This document shows positions 7,130-14,257 of a DNA stretch of 14,332 nt, piece after piece. The stretch comes from CAZGTQ01 sp964528575 (GTDB lineage Bacteria > Planctomycetota > UBA1135 > GCA-002686595), in contig CAZGTQ010000228.1 in NCBI GenBank assembly GCA_964528575.1, positions 1-14,332 of the forward strand, in the 5' to 3' direction. The notes under the pieces are model-generated. The model was not told where the DNA came from and ran no database searches. It worked only from the letters and a program-made list of their open reading frames with translations. How positions within the stretch are numbered: position 1 is the stretch's first letter; each line of letters starts with the position of its first letter. The translations under genes and the position numbers were made by a program.

Positions 7130-8719
7130 TTACGCCGGCGCGGGCGGCGCCTCGTCCGGATCCGCGCGCTGGAACAGCGGATCGCCCTTTTCGATACGCG
7201 CGCCGGGGGCGAGCCCGCCCCAGCGCGCGGCCTCGGCGAGAGTCTCGTGGCCGAGCGGCGACGCGTAGCCGAGCCGGCGCCAGACCTCCTCGCTCTTCTC
7301 GGGGATCGCCGGCCACAGGAGCAGGCTCGCGATCCGCAGCGCCTCGGCGCTCTGGTACAGGATCGTCGCCACGTCCGCGCGGCGCGAGTCGTCCTTGGCG
7401 AGCTTGAACGGCTCGGTCTTGTGCACGAATCCGTCGACGCGCGCGGCGAGTTGCACGCCCGCGCGGACGGCGGACGCGAGGTCGACGCGCTCGAACGCGT
7501 CGCCCGCCTCCGCGACGGCGGCGGACGTCAGCGCGGGCCAGTCGTGCTCGGCGAAGGTCGTCCCGCTCGGCTCGGGGCACGCTCCGTCGAAGTAGCGGCC
7601 GATCATGTTCGTGACGCGGCTCACGGCGTTGCCGATGCCGTTGGCGAGATCGGCGTTGTACACCTCGATGAAGCGCGCGTGCGCGAAGTCGGCGTCGTTC
7701 GCGCCGAGCGGTCCCTGCGTCGTCAGGAACCAGCGGAAGGCGTCGCGCCCGTAGCGCTCGCAATAGGCGTCGATCGTCGCGCCGTCGACGAAGTTCCCCA
7801 GGCTCTTGCTCATCTTGCGGCCCTCGCGCACCCAGTACGAGTGCGCGTAGACGCAGCCGGGCAGCTCCTCGCCGAGCGCGAGCAACAGGCTCGGCCAGAT
7901 CACCGCGTGGAACCACAGGATGTCCTTCGCGATCAGGTGCACCTGCGCGGGCCACAGGTGGCGCCGCTCCGGCGTGTCGACGACCGTGAGGTAGTTGAAG
8001 AGCGCGTCGATCCAGACGTACACGCGGTGCTGCGGGTCGTCGGGCATGAGCACGCCCCACGCGCTCGCGGGATCGTCCGCCCGCACGGCGCGCGAGACCG
8101 GCACGTCCTGCAGCCCTTCGCGGATGCGGCCGAGCACCTCGTTGCGCCGCGCCTCGGGCCGGATGAAGGTGGGGTTCGCTTCGATGTGCGCGCGCAGGCG
8201 GTCGGCGAACGCGGACAGCTCGAAGAAGTAGTTGCGCTCGGTGCGCTTGACGAGCGGCTTGCCCGTCACGGGGGAGCAGAAGTCGTGCTCGCGCGCCGTG
8301 CTCTCGGTGACGTACTCCTCCTGCGACGGGTCGAACCAGCCCTCGTAGTCGCCGAGGTAGACGTGGCCGGCCTCGCGCAGCGCGCGGATATAGCGCTGGA
8401 CGCGCGACGTGTGGCGCTCCTGCGTCGTGCGGACGAAGTCGTCGTGCGAGCAGTTCAGCCGCTCGAACGCCTGCTCGAACGCGGCCGCGTTGCGGTCGGC
8501 CCACGCGAGCGGCGTCATGTCGTGCCTCGCCGCGGACTCGACGACCTTCTCCGCGTGCTCGTCCGTGCCCGTGAGGAAGAACGTCTCGCGGCCCATGAGC
8601 CGCGCGAAACGCGCCGCGACGTCCGCGAGCAGCGTCGTGTAGCAGTGCCCGACGTGCGGCGCGTCGTTGACGTAGTAGATCGGCGTCGTGACGTAGTAGG
8701 AGCCGGGTGCGCCGCTCAT
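7130..8719 (-). CDS. metG: Methionine--tRNA ligase (methionyl-tRNA synthetase)
   Basis: A class I aminoacyl-tRNA synthetase of 529 residues that charges tRNA-Met with methionine in the cytosol. The catalytic fold opens YYVTTPIYYVNDAPHVGHCY (8-27) with the HIGH-type motif HVGH at 22-25, followed by FFLTGTDEH (48-56). The KMSKS loop is KMSKSLGN at 303-310. YVWIDALFNYL (235-245) and the KDILWFH segment (266-272) match the methionine-site strand and helix. In the connective region (about 125-165) the usual cysteine pairs of zinc-binding MetRS are missing: the segment reads WFDPSQEEYVTE with a single later Cys (149), so this looks like the zinc-free MetG2 type. There is no C-terminal tRNA-binding (Trbp111-like) domain. 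The start ATG at 8717-8719 has no Shine-Dalgarno sequence and sits 7 bases after a TAGAAT box. It is the first gene of a likely two-gene unit with the small unknown gene. Confidence 0.97.
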   Translation of the reverse strand: MSGAPGSYYVTTPIYYVNDAPHVGHCYTTLLADVAARFARLMGRETFFLTGTDEHAEKVVESAARHDMTPLAWADRNAAAFEQAFERLNCSHDDFVRTTQERHTSRVQRYIRALREAGHVYLGDYEGWFDPSQEEYVTESTAREHDFCSPVTGKPLVKRTERNYFFELSAFADRLRAHIEANPTFIRPEARRNEVLGRIREGLQDVPVSRAVRADDPASAWGVLMPDDPQHRVYVWIDALFNYLTVVDTPERRHLWPAQVHLIAKDILWFHAVIWPSLLLALGEELPGCVYAHSYWVREGRKMSKSLGNFVDGATIDAYCERYGRDAFRWFLTTQGPLGANDADFAHARFIEVYNADLANGIGNAVSRVTNMIGRYFDGACPEPSGTTFAEHDWPALTSAAVAEAGDAFERVDLASAVRAGVQLAARVDGFVHKTEPFKLAKDDSRRADVATILYQSAEALRIASLLLWPAIPEKSEEVWRRLGYASPLGHETLAEAARWGGLAPGARIEKGDPLFQRADPDEAPPAPA

Positions 8720-8726
8720 GCGGCGG

Positions 8727-8732
8727 ATTCTA
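8727..8732 (-). promoter_or_regulatory. Candidate -10 box of metG, leaderless arrangement
   Basis: On the minus strand TAGAAT (5 of 6 to TATAAT) ends seven bases before the metG ATG, so the expected transcription start coincides with the start codon. There is no Shine-Dalgarno sequence in between. No -35 is recognisable. Confidence 0.5.
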
Positions 8733-8771
8733 GCAGCGAGGAAGCAGGGATCGGCGCGTGGACCGAACGCG

Positions 8772-8806
8772 CCAGGGCCTCCTCGATGCGCTCGAGGAGG
8801 CCCTGG
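8772..8806. terminator. Strong 15-bp perfect hairpin between the secreted gene and metG
   Basis: The arms at 8772-8786 (CCAGGGCCTCCTCGA) and 8792-8806 pair perfectly over 15 bases around a five-base loop TGCGC. The element starts about 52 bases beyond the stop of the secreted-protein gene at 8859 and 40 bases before the metG -10 box, where a terminator is expected. No T-run follows on either strand, so it may act as a Rho-independent-like pause, a 3'-end stabiliser, or a protein site in DNA. It is the longest perfect inverted repeat I saw in the window. Confidence 0.6.
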
Positions 8807-8858
8807 TCAGGTCGCGCGACGGGTGACGCCGCGCGAGAGAAGCTCGAAACGGCTCCGA

Positions 8859-9890
8859 CTAGAACTCGGGGTCGTTCGTGCCGAACTTCAGGAAGTCGCC
8901 GTTGTCCTGCGTCTCTTCGCTGCCCCACAGGGTGCGGCCGCCGCTGAAGATCAGCAGCGCCGGACCGGCGGTGACGGCGCCGAGGAGCGCGGGATCAGGG
9001 ATCGACTCGACCGAGGAGTTCGCGACGATGCCGTCGATGATCGCCCAGCCGGTCTCGAGCTCGTCCTCGTTGTCGCAATCGATGTCGAGCTCGACCGGGT
9101 CGTTCGGCGTGTTGTTGTGGAGGAAGTGGTCGTCGAAGACGAGGCTGATGTCGCTCAGCTTCTCTTCCATCCAACAACGGAACGCGACCGTCGCGGACAG
9201 CGGGAACTCGTTGTCGTTGAAGATGTCGAACTTGACGAGCGCCGTGAACTGCGTGCCGCCGGTCAGGTTGAGCAGCGTCAGCGACGACTTCTCGACGGCG
9301 AGGAAGACGTCCAGGTACAGCTTGTCCGGGACCTCTTCGTACTCGACTCCGTCGAAGTCGAGCTGGCCGTCCATGTCGGCGTCGGTCGGCATCCCTTGGT
9401 CGGCGATCGCGCTGAACGGAATCGCGTTGAGCGAGTAGATCCCGCCCTGGGAGTTGATGACGAATTCCGAGCCGACGAGGTGGTTGAACGACCAGGCCGA
9501 CTTGAAGAGCGAGGGGTTCTGAGCCGTCACCACGACGTAGCCTTCGAGGTCATCGGCGGCGTTGTGGCAGCGGGTCAGCACGCTGAGCGTGTCGGCGGGC
9601 GTGAGGACCTCGACGCGGTCGACCACGAAGCAGTCGAGCGGCAGCTTCGAGTCGATGGGGTTGCGCACCGTGTTGACGTAGTCGAACTGGACGTTCGTCG
9701 AGCCCGCGACCGGGTTGACGTTCGTGTTCGTGACGCTGATGACGGTGAAGAAGGGCTGGAGGAAGCTGCCCTTTCCGCTGCGGTGGATCGGGTAGACGAG
9801 AGCGCTTCCCGGCGTCAGGACGTCGGCGTGGCCGACGGTGGCGAGCAGCCCGACCGCCGCGAGGGCAAGGGGCGCGAGTTTGCGATTCAT
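8859..9890 (-). CDS. Secreted acidic protein of unknown function with a calcium-loop-like motif
   Basis: A 343-residue exported protein. Residues 1-22 are a signal peptide (MNRKLAPLAL..., cleavage probably after GHA). The mature part begins DVLTPGSALVYPIHRSG and continues as a predicted beta-rich chain (QPFFTVISVTNTN, 45-57; VQFDYVNTVRNP, 67-78). Residues 170-181 read DADMDGQLDFDG, an acidic D-x-D-x-D-G-x-x-D loop like those of EF-hand, dockerin or thrombospondin-3 calcium sites, and more acidic runs follow at 267-279. Four cysteines are visible: C87, C108, C239 and C272. I do not recognise the family. The coding sequence looks noticeably less GC-rich than its neighbours and is rich in Asn, Asp and Phe. 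The ATG has no Shine-Dalgarno sequence (a C-rich CCCACCCA precedes it). The frame is open far upstream into the methyltransferase region, but the signal peptide fixes this start. It lies 176 bases behind the methyltransferase on the same strand. Confidence 0.88.
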   Translation of the reverse strand: MNRKLAPLALAAVGLLATVGHADVLTPGSALVYPIHRSGKGSFLQPFFTVISVTNTNVNPVAGSTNVQFDYVNTVRNPIDSKLPLDCFVVDRVEVLTPADTLSVLTRCHNAADDLEGYVVVTAQNPSLFKSAWSFNHLVGSEFVINSQGGIYSLNAIPFSAIADQGMPTDADMDGQLDFDGVEYEEVPDKLYLDVFLAVEKSSLTLLNLTGGTQFTALVKFDIFNDNEFPLSATVAFRCWMEEKLSDISLVFDDHFLHNNTPNDPVELDIDCDNEDELETGWAIIDGIVANSSVESIPDPALLGAVTAGPALLIFSGGRTLWGSEETQDNGDFLKFGTNDPEF

Positions 9891-9933
9891 TGGGTGGGTG
9901 GGTGTTTGGGGGTTCCTGTTCCTGAGGGACGCG

Positions 9934-9949
9934 GTCCGCGGGCGCGGAC
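9934..9949. repeat. Short palindrome in the leader of the secreted-protein gene
   Basis: GTCCGCG (9934-9940), GG, CGCGGAC (9943-9949): a 7-base perfect inverted repeat 44 bases before the ATG. It could fold in the 5' leader or serve as an operator. The rest of the 9891-10066 gap includes a less GC-rich stretch (about 9959-10047) where a promoter is likely, but I cannot place a -10 box with confidence. Confidence 0.4.
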
Positions 9950-10049
9950 GGCCAGACGGTGAATTGGATACCGCGCTGGGGATTCTGTCCACCCGTAGGA
10001 GTGCGCATTTGGAAGAAAGTCGGTTTCGCACCCAGAACTTCTTTCTCGA

Positions 10050-10062
10050 CCGCCCCTGGCGG
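10050..10062 (-). terminator. Small hairpin directly after the methyltransferase stop
   Basis: CCGCC (10050-10054), CCT, GGCGG (10058-10062): a 5-base GC stem beginning 4 bases beyond the TAA at 10067-10069. It lacks a T-run, so it is a weak candidate only. Confidence 0.25.
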
Positions 10063-10066
10063 CGCC

Positions 10067-11194
10067 TTACACGACTACGCGGGCGAGCGTGACCTCGAGC
10101 GACCCGTTGCGCAGGCGCAGGCGCTCCAAGCCGCGCAGGCCCAAGAGCTTGGCGTGTCCCGGCTGGCCCAGGAGCAGCGCGACGTGGTAGCCCGCCCCGC
10201 TCTCGCGCAGCCGTGCGCCGAGGCCCCGCAGCACTGCCTCGACGTCCTCCCCGGCACCGACCCGCTCGCCGTACGGCGGGTTCGAGACGATCCACGCGTT
10301 CCAGCCGGGCCGCAACTCGACGTCGAGCGCGTCCCCGAGCTCGAAGTCGATGCGCCCCTCGAGACCGGCCCCCGCGGCGTTCTCGCGCGCCTCGGCGACG
10401 CGCGCGGGGTCCACGTCGCGCCCGATCAGCCGCAGCCGCGGCGGGTGCCCGGCGGCGGCGCGCGCCTCGTCCCGCTCGCGCGCCCACGCCGGCGCGTCGT
10501 GGTCCTGCCAGCGCTCGAATCCGAACGTCTCCCGCAGCAGTCCCGGCGCGACGTTGCCGGCCAGCAGCCCCGCCTCGATCGGGATCGTTCCCGAGCCGCA
10601 GAACGGATCGATCAGCGGCGCGCGCCGGTCCCAGCCCGAGAGGAGCACGAGCGCGGCCGCGTACGTCTCCGCGAGCGGCGCGCGACCCTGGTGCCGGCGC
10701 CAACCGCGCTTGTGCAGCGACTCGCCGCCGCAGTCGACCGACAGCGTCGCGCGGTCGCGGAACAGGTGCACGTGCACGCGCAGCTCCGGCGCCGCCTTGT
10801 CGACCGACGGGCGCACGCCGAAGCGCGCGCGCAGGCCGTCGACGATGGCGTCCTTCGCCCGCTGCTCGACGAACTGCGTGTGCGTCAGCGCCGAGTCGCG
10901 CGACAGGGCGTCGACGACGAGCGTGCCCTCCGGACGCAGGAACGCGCTCCAGTCGACCCCCGCCACGTTGCGGTAGAGCGCGTCCGCGTCGGGGCAGGCG
11001 AAGCGCGCGAGCCGGCGCCGCACGCGCACCGCCGTCCGCAGCCACAGGCACGCCCGCCACGCGTCCGCCATCGTCCCCTCGAAGTGGACGCCGCCGACCT
11101 GCTGCTCGACGCGCGGGAGCCGCAGCGCCTTGCACTCCTCGTGCAGCACCGGCTCGATGCCGGGACCACACGTCGCGAAGAACACGTGTCGCAC
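10067..11194 (-). CDS. THUMP-domain class I SAM-dependent RNA methyltransferase (RlmL/YpsC type)
   Basis: A 375-residue cytosolic methyltransferase of COG0116 type. Residues about 45-155 form the THUMP RNA-binding region after a ferredoxin-like N-terminus (FFATCGPGIEPVLHEE, 5-20). ESLHKRGWRRHQGRAPLAET (158-177) is the linker characteristic of the family. The Rossmann domain has motif I DPFCGSGTIPIEA (196-208), motif II-like GRDVDPARV (258-266) and the catalytic motif IV SNPPYGER (304-311), expected for N2-guanine methylation. E. coli RlmL modifies G2445 of 23S rRNA; the target here is inferred to be 23S rRNA but could be another RNA. The length matches the stand-alone form (YpsC-like), without the RlmK half fused in E. 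coli. The start is GTG at 11194: no earlier start is in frame, the next Met is residue 42, and the N-terminus fits the family. A TACCGT box lies 6 bases upstream and no Shine-Dalgarno sequence is present. Divergent from the antiporter gene. Confidence 0.95.
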   Translation of the reverse strand: MRHVFFATCGPGIEPVLHEECKALRLPRVEQQVGGVHFEGTMADAWRACLWLRTAVRVRRRLARFACPDADALYRNVAGVDWSAFLRPEGTLVVDALSRDSALTHTQFVEQRAKDAIVDGLRARFGVRPSVDKAAPELRVHVHLFRDRATLSVDCGGESLHKRGWRRHQGRAPLAETYAAALVLLSGWDRRAPLIDPFCGSGTIPIEAGLLAGNVAPGLLRETFGFERWQDHDAPAWARERDEARAAAGHPPRLRLIGRDVDPARVAEARENAAGAGLEGRIDFELGDALDVELRPGWNAWIVSNPPYGERVGAGEDVEAVLRGLGARLRESGAGYHVALLLGQPGHAKLLGLRGLERLRLRNGSLEVTLARVVV

Positions 11195-11200
11195 CGGAGC

Positions 11201-11206
11201 ACGGTA
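11201..11206 (-). promoter_or_regulatory. Candidate -10 box of the methyltransferase gene, leaderless arrangement
   Basis: On the minus strand TACCGT ends six bases before the GTG start at 11194. Transcription would begin at about the start codon. No Shine-Dalgarno sequence and no clear -35. Confidence 0.4.
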
Positions 11207-11229
11207 GCAGCTTGCGCCCCTCTGCCCGC

Positions 11230-11235
11230 TACCAT
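11230..11235 (+). promoter_or_regulatory. Candidate -10 box of the antiporter gene
   Basis: TACCAT ends 36 bases before the ATG at 11272, giving a short C-rich leader with no Shine-Dalgarno sequence. It lies 23 bases from the opposing -10 box of the methyltransferase gene. No -35 is recognisable. Confidence 0.35.
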
Positions 11236-11271
11236 GTGCGGCCTCGAAGCCCCCGCACCGCGCGGCCCCCG

Positions 11272-13899
11272 ATGCACGATCTGACCCTGATCACGACGTT
11301 GGCCGCGGCGTTCACGAGCGCTTGGATCCTCGGGCTGGCGACGCAGAAGCTGCGGCTCTCGCCGATCGTCGGCTATCTGCTCGCGGGCATCGTGATCGGG
11401 CCGCACACCCCCGGCTTCATCGGCGACATCGGGATCGCGCAGCAGCTCGCCGAGGTCGGGGTGATCCTGCTGATGTTCGGCGTGGGGCTGCACTTCCACC
11501 TGGCGGACCTGCTCGTCGTGCGGCGCGTCGCGGTGCCGGGAGCGATCGGGCAGAGCCTCGCTGCGACGCTCGTCGGCATCGCGGTCTTCGGCGCGCTCGG
11601 CTTCTCGACGGCTTCGGGCGCCGTGTTGGGGATGGCGATGGCGGTGGCGAGCACCGTGCTCTTGACGCGCGTCCTCGTCGATGCCCGCGCGCTCACGACG
11701 CCCGAGGGTCGCGTGGCGATCGGCTGGCTGATCGTCGAGGACATCCTCACCGTCGTCTTCCTCGTGCTGCTGCCCGCGCTGGCGCAGGGCGCGGACGAGC
11801 CCGGCGGCTCGGCGTCCGTGACGTCGATCGGGATCGCCGTCGCGATCGCGCTCGCGAAGCTCGCGGCGCTCGTCGCGCTGCTCTTCGTCGTCGGCTCGCG
11901 CGTGGTGCCGTGGGCGCTCGTGCACGTCGCGCGCCTGCGCTCCCGGGAGCTGTTCACGCTCACCGTCCTCGTGTTCTCGCTCGCGATCGCCGCCGGCTCG
12001 TACTTGGTGTTCGGCGTCTCGATGGCGCTCGGCGCGTTCCTCGCGGGCATGGTCGTCGCGCAGTCGCCGGTGAGCCATCAGGCCGCCGCGGACGCGCTGC
12101 CGTTGCGCGACGCGTTCGCGGTGCTGTTCTTCGTCTCCGTGGGCATGCTCTTCGACCCGTCCGTGCTCGCCGAGGAGCCGGCGATGATCCTCGCCGCGCT
12201 GGGCATCATCCTCGTCGTGAAGCCGCTCGCCGCGCTCGTCATCGTCGCCGTCTCCGGCCGCTCGTCGCTCACCGCGCTCACCGTCGCGCTCGGCCTGGCG
12301 CAGATCGGCGAGTTCTCGTTCATCCTCTCCGACCTGGGGCGCTCCGTCGGCCTCATGACCGACGTCGGCCACAGCGTGCTCGTCGCGGCGGCGATCCTGT
12401 CGATCACGATCAACCCGCTGCTCTTCCGCGCCGTGCCCGCGCTCGAGGCGCGGCTGCGCGCGCGTCCGGCGCTCTGGCACCTCCTCAACCGGCGCGTGCT
12501 GCGCGGCGCGCAGCTCCAGACGTCCGGCGCGGACGCGCCCGCGCGCAGGGAGTCGGGGAGCTTCGCGGTCGTCGTCGGGTTCGGTCCGGTCGGCCGCTCC
12601 GTCACGCGCCTCCTGCGCGACGCGGCGGTCCCGACCGTCGTCGTCGACCTGAACCCCGACACCATCGCGTCGCAGCGCGCGCAAGGTCACAGCGCCGTCT
12701 ACGGGGACGCGTCGCGCGGGGCGATCCTCGAGGACGCGGGCGTGACGCAGGCGTCGCACGTGATCGTCACGCTGCCCGAGGCCGCGGACCGCGCCGCGGT
12801 GATCGCGGCGGCGCGCCACCTGAACGCGCGCGCGCGCATCCTCGTCCGGGCGCGCTACCTCGCCGAGCGCGCGGACCTCGAGCTGGCGGGAGCGAGCGTC
12901 GCCATCTTCGAGGAGGCCGAGGCCGCGGTCGCGCTCGCCCGCGTCGTGCTCGCCGACGGCGGCATCCGCGCCGAGGCGGCCGAGTCGAAGCTGCGCGACC
13001 TGCGGTTGCAGCTCATCCTCGACGATCCGCGCAGCATCCGCGGCAAACCGGTCCGCCGCGTCCAGGTGCCGTGGAGCCGCGTGCACCGCCTGTCGGCCGC
13101 GGCGAGCCGAGAGCAGGTCCTCGCGCAGGTCTCGGCCCACCGGCACACGCGCTGGCCCGTCGTCGATCCCGCGACGGCGCGCGCGGTCGGGTACGTGCTG
13201 ACGAAGGACGTCGTCTCCGAGGCGCTCGCCGACCAGGAGTGGACGCATCTGATGCGTCCGCTGCGGGCTGTCGGGCCGGCGGACGATCTCGAGGATGCGC
13301 TGGCGCGCATGCGCGGCGAGGGAGCGACGATCTTCCTCGTCGAAGTCGACGGCCGTCCGGTCGGCATCGTCACGCTCGAGGACATCCTCGAGCAGGTCGT
13401 CGGGCGGATGGACGACGTGCTCCCGCGCGTCGGCGGCGAAGCGCTCGCCGACGCCGTGCGCACGGCGGGCGTCTTCGTGACGCTGCGCGGGAGGACGTGC
13501 GGCGAGGTGATCGAGGAGCTCGCCAGCGCGTGCCCGGCCGACAAGCGCCCGCCGGGGACGGACGTCGCCCAGCTCGCGCTCGCCCGCGAGGCGCTGCTCT
13601 CGACCGATCTCGGCCACGGCGTCGCGGTCCCGCACGCGCGCTGCCCGAACGTGAAGGAGCCGGTCGTCCTCGTCGGCCGCAGCCCGGGCGGCGTCCTCTT
13701 CTCGCCGCAGTCGACCGAGCTCGTCCGGCTCGTGTTCCTCATCATCGCGCCCGAGGACCGGCCGGAAGTGCAGCTCACGTTGCTCGCCGAGATCGCCGCC
13801 GCGGTCTCCGATCCGGCCGTGCGCGAGCGGCTCGACCGCGCGACCTCGGCGGTCGACGTGGTCGAGGCGTTGTCGGGAGGCGTCAGGCTGGCGCGATGA
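11272..13899 (+). CDS. YbaL/Kef-like cation:proton antiporter fused to RCK, CBS-pair and PTS EIIA domains
   Basis: An 875-residue inner-membrane protein with four modules. Residues 1-395 are a CPA2 Na+/H+-exchanger domain with about 12 hydrophobic segments. FGVGLHFHLADL (69-80) and GWLIVEDILTVV (151-162, with the ion-site pair E156-D157) closely resemble the YbaL branch of KefB/KefC-like K+ efflux systems. Residues 430-565 are an RCK/TrkA-N Rossmann domain with G-x-G-x-x-G at 436-441 (GFGPVG) and acidic D459 closing the nucleotide-binding strand. Residues about 585-715 form a CBS pair, with the second unit reading PVGIVTLEDILEQVVG (696-711). Residues 722-870 match a PTS EIIA type-2 (PtsN-like) domain, including GVAVPHAR (783-790) with the phosphorylatable His788 kept. 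The likely role is K+ or Na+ efflux gated by nucleotide binding and perhaps by phosphotransfer. The ATG at 11272 is chosen because the antiporter begins there; the upstream open frame is low-complexity Arg/Pro. The stop overlaps the start of yciH. Confidence 0.95.
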   Translation: MHDLTLITTLAAAFTSAWILGLATQKLRLSPIVGYLLAGIVIGPHTPGFIGDIGIAQQLAEVGVILLMFGVGLHFHLADLLVVRRVAVPGAIGQSLAATLVGIAVFGALGFSTASGAVLGMAMAVASTVLLTRVLVDARALTTPEGRVAIGWLIVEDILTVVFLVLLPALAQGADEPGGSASVTSIGIAVAIALAKLAALVALLFVVGSRVVPWALVHVARLRSRELFTLTVLVFSLAIAAGSYLVFGVSMALGAFLAGMVVAQSPVSHQAAADALPLRDAFAVLFFVSVGMLFDPSVLAEEPAMILAALGIILVVKPLAALVIVAVSGRSSLTALTVALGLAQIGEFSFILSDLGRSVGLMTDVGHSVLVAAAILSITINPLLFRAVPALEARLRARPALWHLLNRRVLRGAQLQTSGADAPARRESGSFAVVVGFGPVGRSVTRLLRDAAVPTVVVDLNPDTIASQRAQGHSAVYGDASRGAILEDAGVTQASHVIVTLPEAADRAAVIAAARHLNARARILVRARYLAERADLELAGASVAIFEEAEAAVALARVVLADGGIRAEAAESKLRDLRLQLILDDPRSIRGKPVRRVQVPWSRVHRLSAAASREQVLAQVSAHRHTRWPVVDPATARAVGYVLTKDVVSEALADQEWTHLMRPLRAVGPADDLEDALARMRGEGATIFLVEVDGRPVGIVTLEDILEQVVGRMDDVLPRVGGEALADAVRTAGVFVTLRGRTCGEVIEELASACPADKRPPGTDVAQLALAREALLSTDLGHGVAVPHARCPNVKEPVVLVGRSPGGVLFSPQSTELVRLVFLIIAPEDRPEVQLTLLAEIAAAVSDPAVRERLDRATSAVDVVEALSGGVRLAR

Positions 13900-14255
13900 G
13901 CAGGCGCCGCGGCGACGATCCGATCGTGTGGTCGACGCGCGACGGCGCGCTGTGCGCGCGGTGCGAGAAGCCGGTCGCGGCGTGCGTGTGCGCGCGGGAG
14001 CGCGCGCCAAGCGGCGACGGCGTCGTGCGCGTCGGCCGCGAGACGCAGGGGCGCAAGGGCAAGGGCGTGACGACGGTGAGCGGGCTCGACCTCGGCGACT
14101 CCGACCTCGCGGAGCTCGCCAAGCGTCTGAAGCGACTGTGCGGCTCGGGCGGCACCGTGCGCGACGGCGTGATCGAGCTCCAGGGCGACCACCGCGACCG
14201 CATCGTCGCGGCCCTGCGCGCGGAGGGCCGCGACGTGAAGCGCTCGGGCGGTTGA
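13896..14255 (+). CDS. yciH: SUI1/eIF1-like translation factor YciH with a four-cysteine N-terminus
   Basis: A 119-residue cytosolic protein of the SUI1/YciH family. Residues 41-119 hold the SUI1 fold: DGVVRVGRETQGRKGKGVTTVSGL (41-64), a helix LAELAKRLKRLCGSGGTV (71-88) and the ending GVIELQGDHRDRI (91-103), all hallmark segments. E. coli YciH is reported to affect initiation-codon discrimination and to act as a stress-linked initiation inhibitor; the role here is by homology. The N-terminus, residues 20-32, carries C-x2-C-x6-C-x-C (C20, C23, C30, C32), a possible small zinc knuckle that E. coli YciH lacks. The ATG overlaps the antiporter TGA (ATGA, 13896-13899) with no good Shine-Dalgarno sequence, so translation is probably coupled to the antiporter. 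The length is typical, slightly above the 108 residues of the E. coli protein. Confidence 0.95.
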   Translation: MSRRRGDDPIVWSTRDGALCARCEKPVAACVCARERAPSGDGVVRVGRETQGRKGKGVTTVSGLDLGDSDLAELAKRLKRLCGSGGTVRDGVIELQGDHRDRIVAALRAEGRDVKRSGG

Positions 14256-14257
14256 GC

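Noticed and set aside
8716..8928. 70-residue minus-strand open frame between the secreted gene and metG
   Set aside because: It overlaps the end of the secreted-protein gene and the 15-bp hairpin, shows no recognisable motif and lacks a convincing ribosome site.
6413..8947. 844-residue plus-strand frame across metG
   Set aside because: Antisense to metG and the small gene, with Arg/Val/Glu-rich composition and no recognisable domain.
8859..11171. Open minus-strand frame running from the methyltransferase region into the secreted-protein gene
   Set aside because: The upstream two thirds are an out-of-frame reading of the methyltransferase gene. A signal peptide starting at 9890 marks the true beginning.
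10213..13899. Antiporter frame extended 353 codons upstream
   Set aside because: The extension is Arg/Pro/Ala low-complexity sequence antisense to the methyltransferase; the antiporter begins at 11272.
11322..14255. 977-residue open plus-strand frame ending in YciH
   Set aside because: Upstream of 13896 it is a shifted reading of the antiporter gene, rich in Arg and Ala. Only the YciH part is real.
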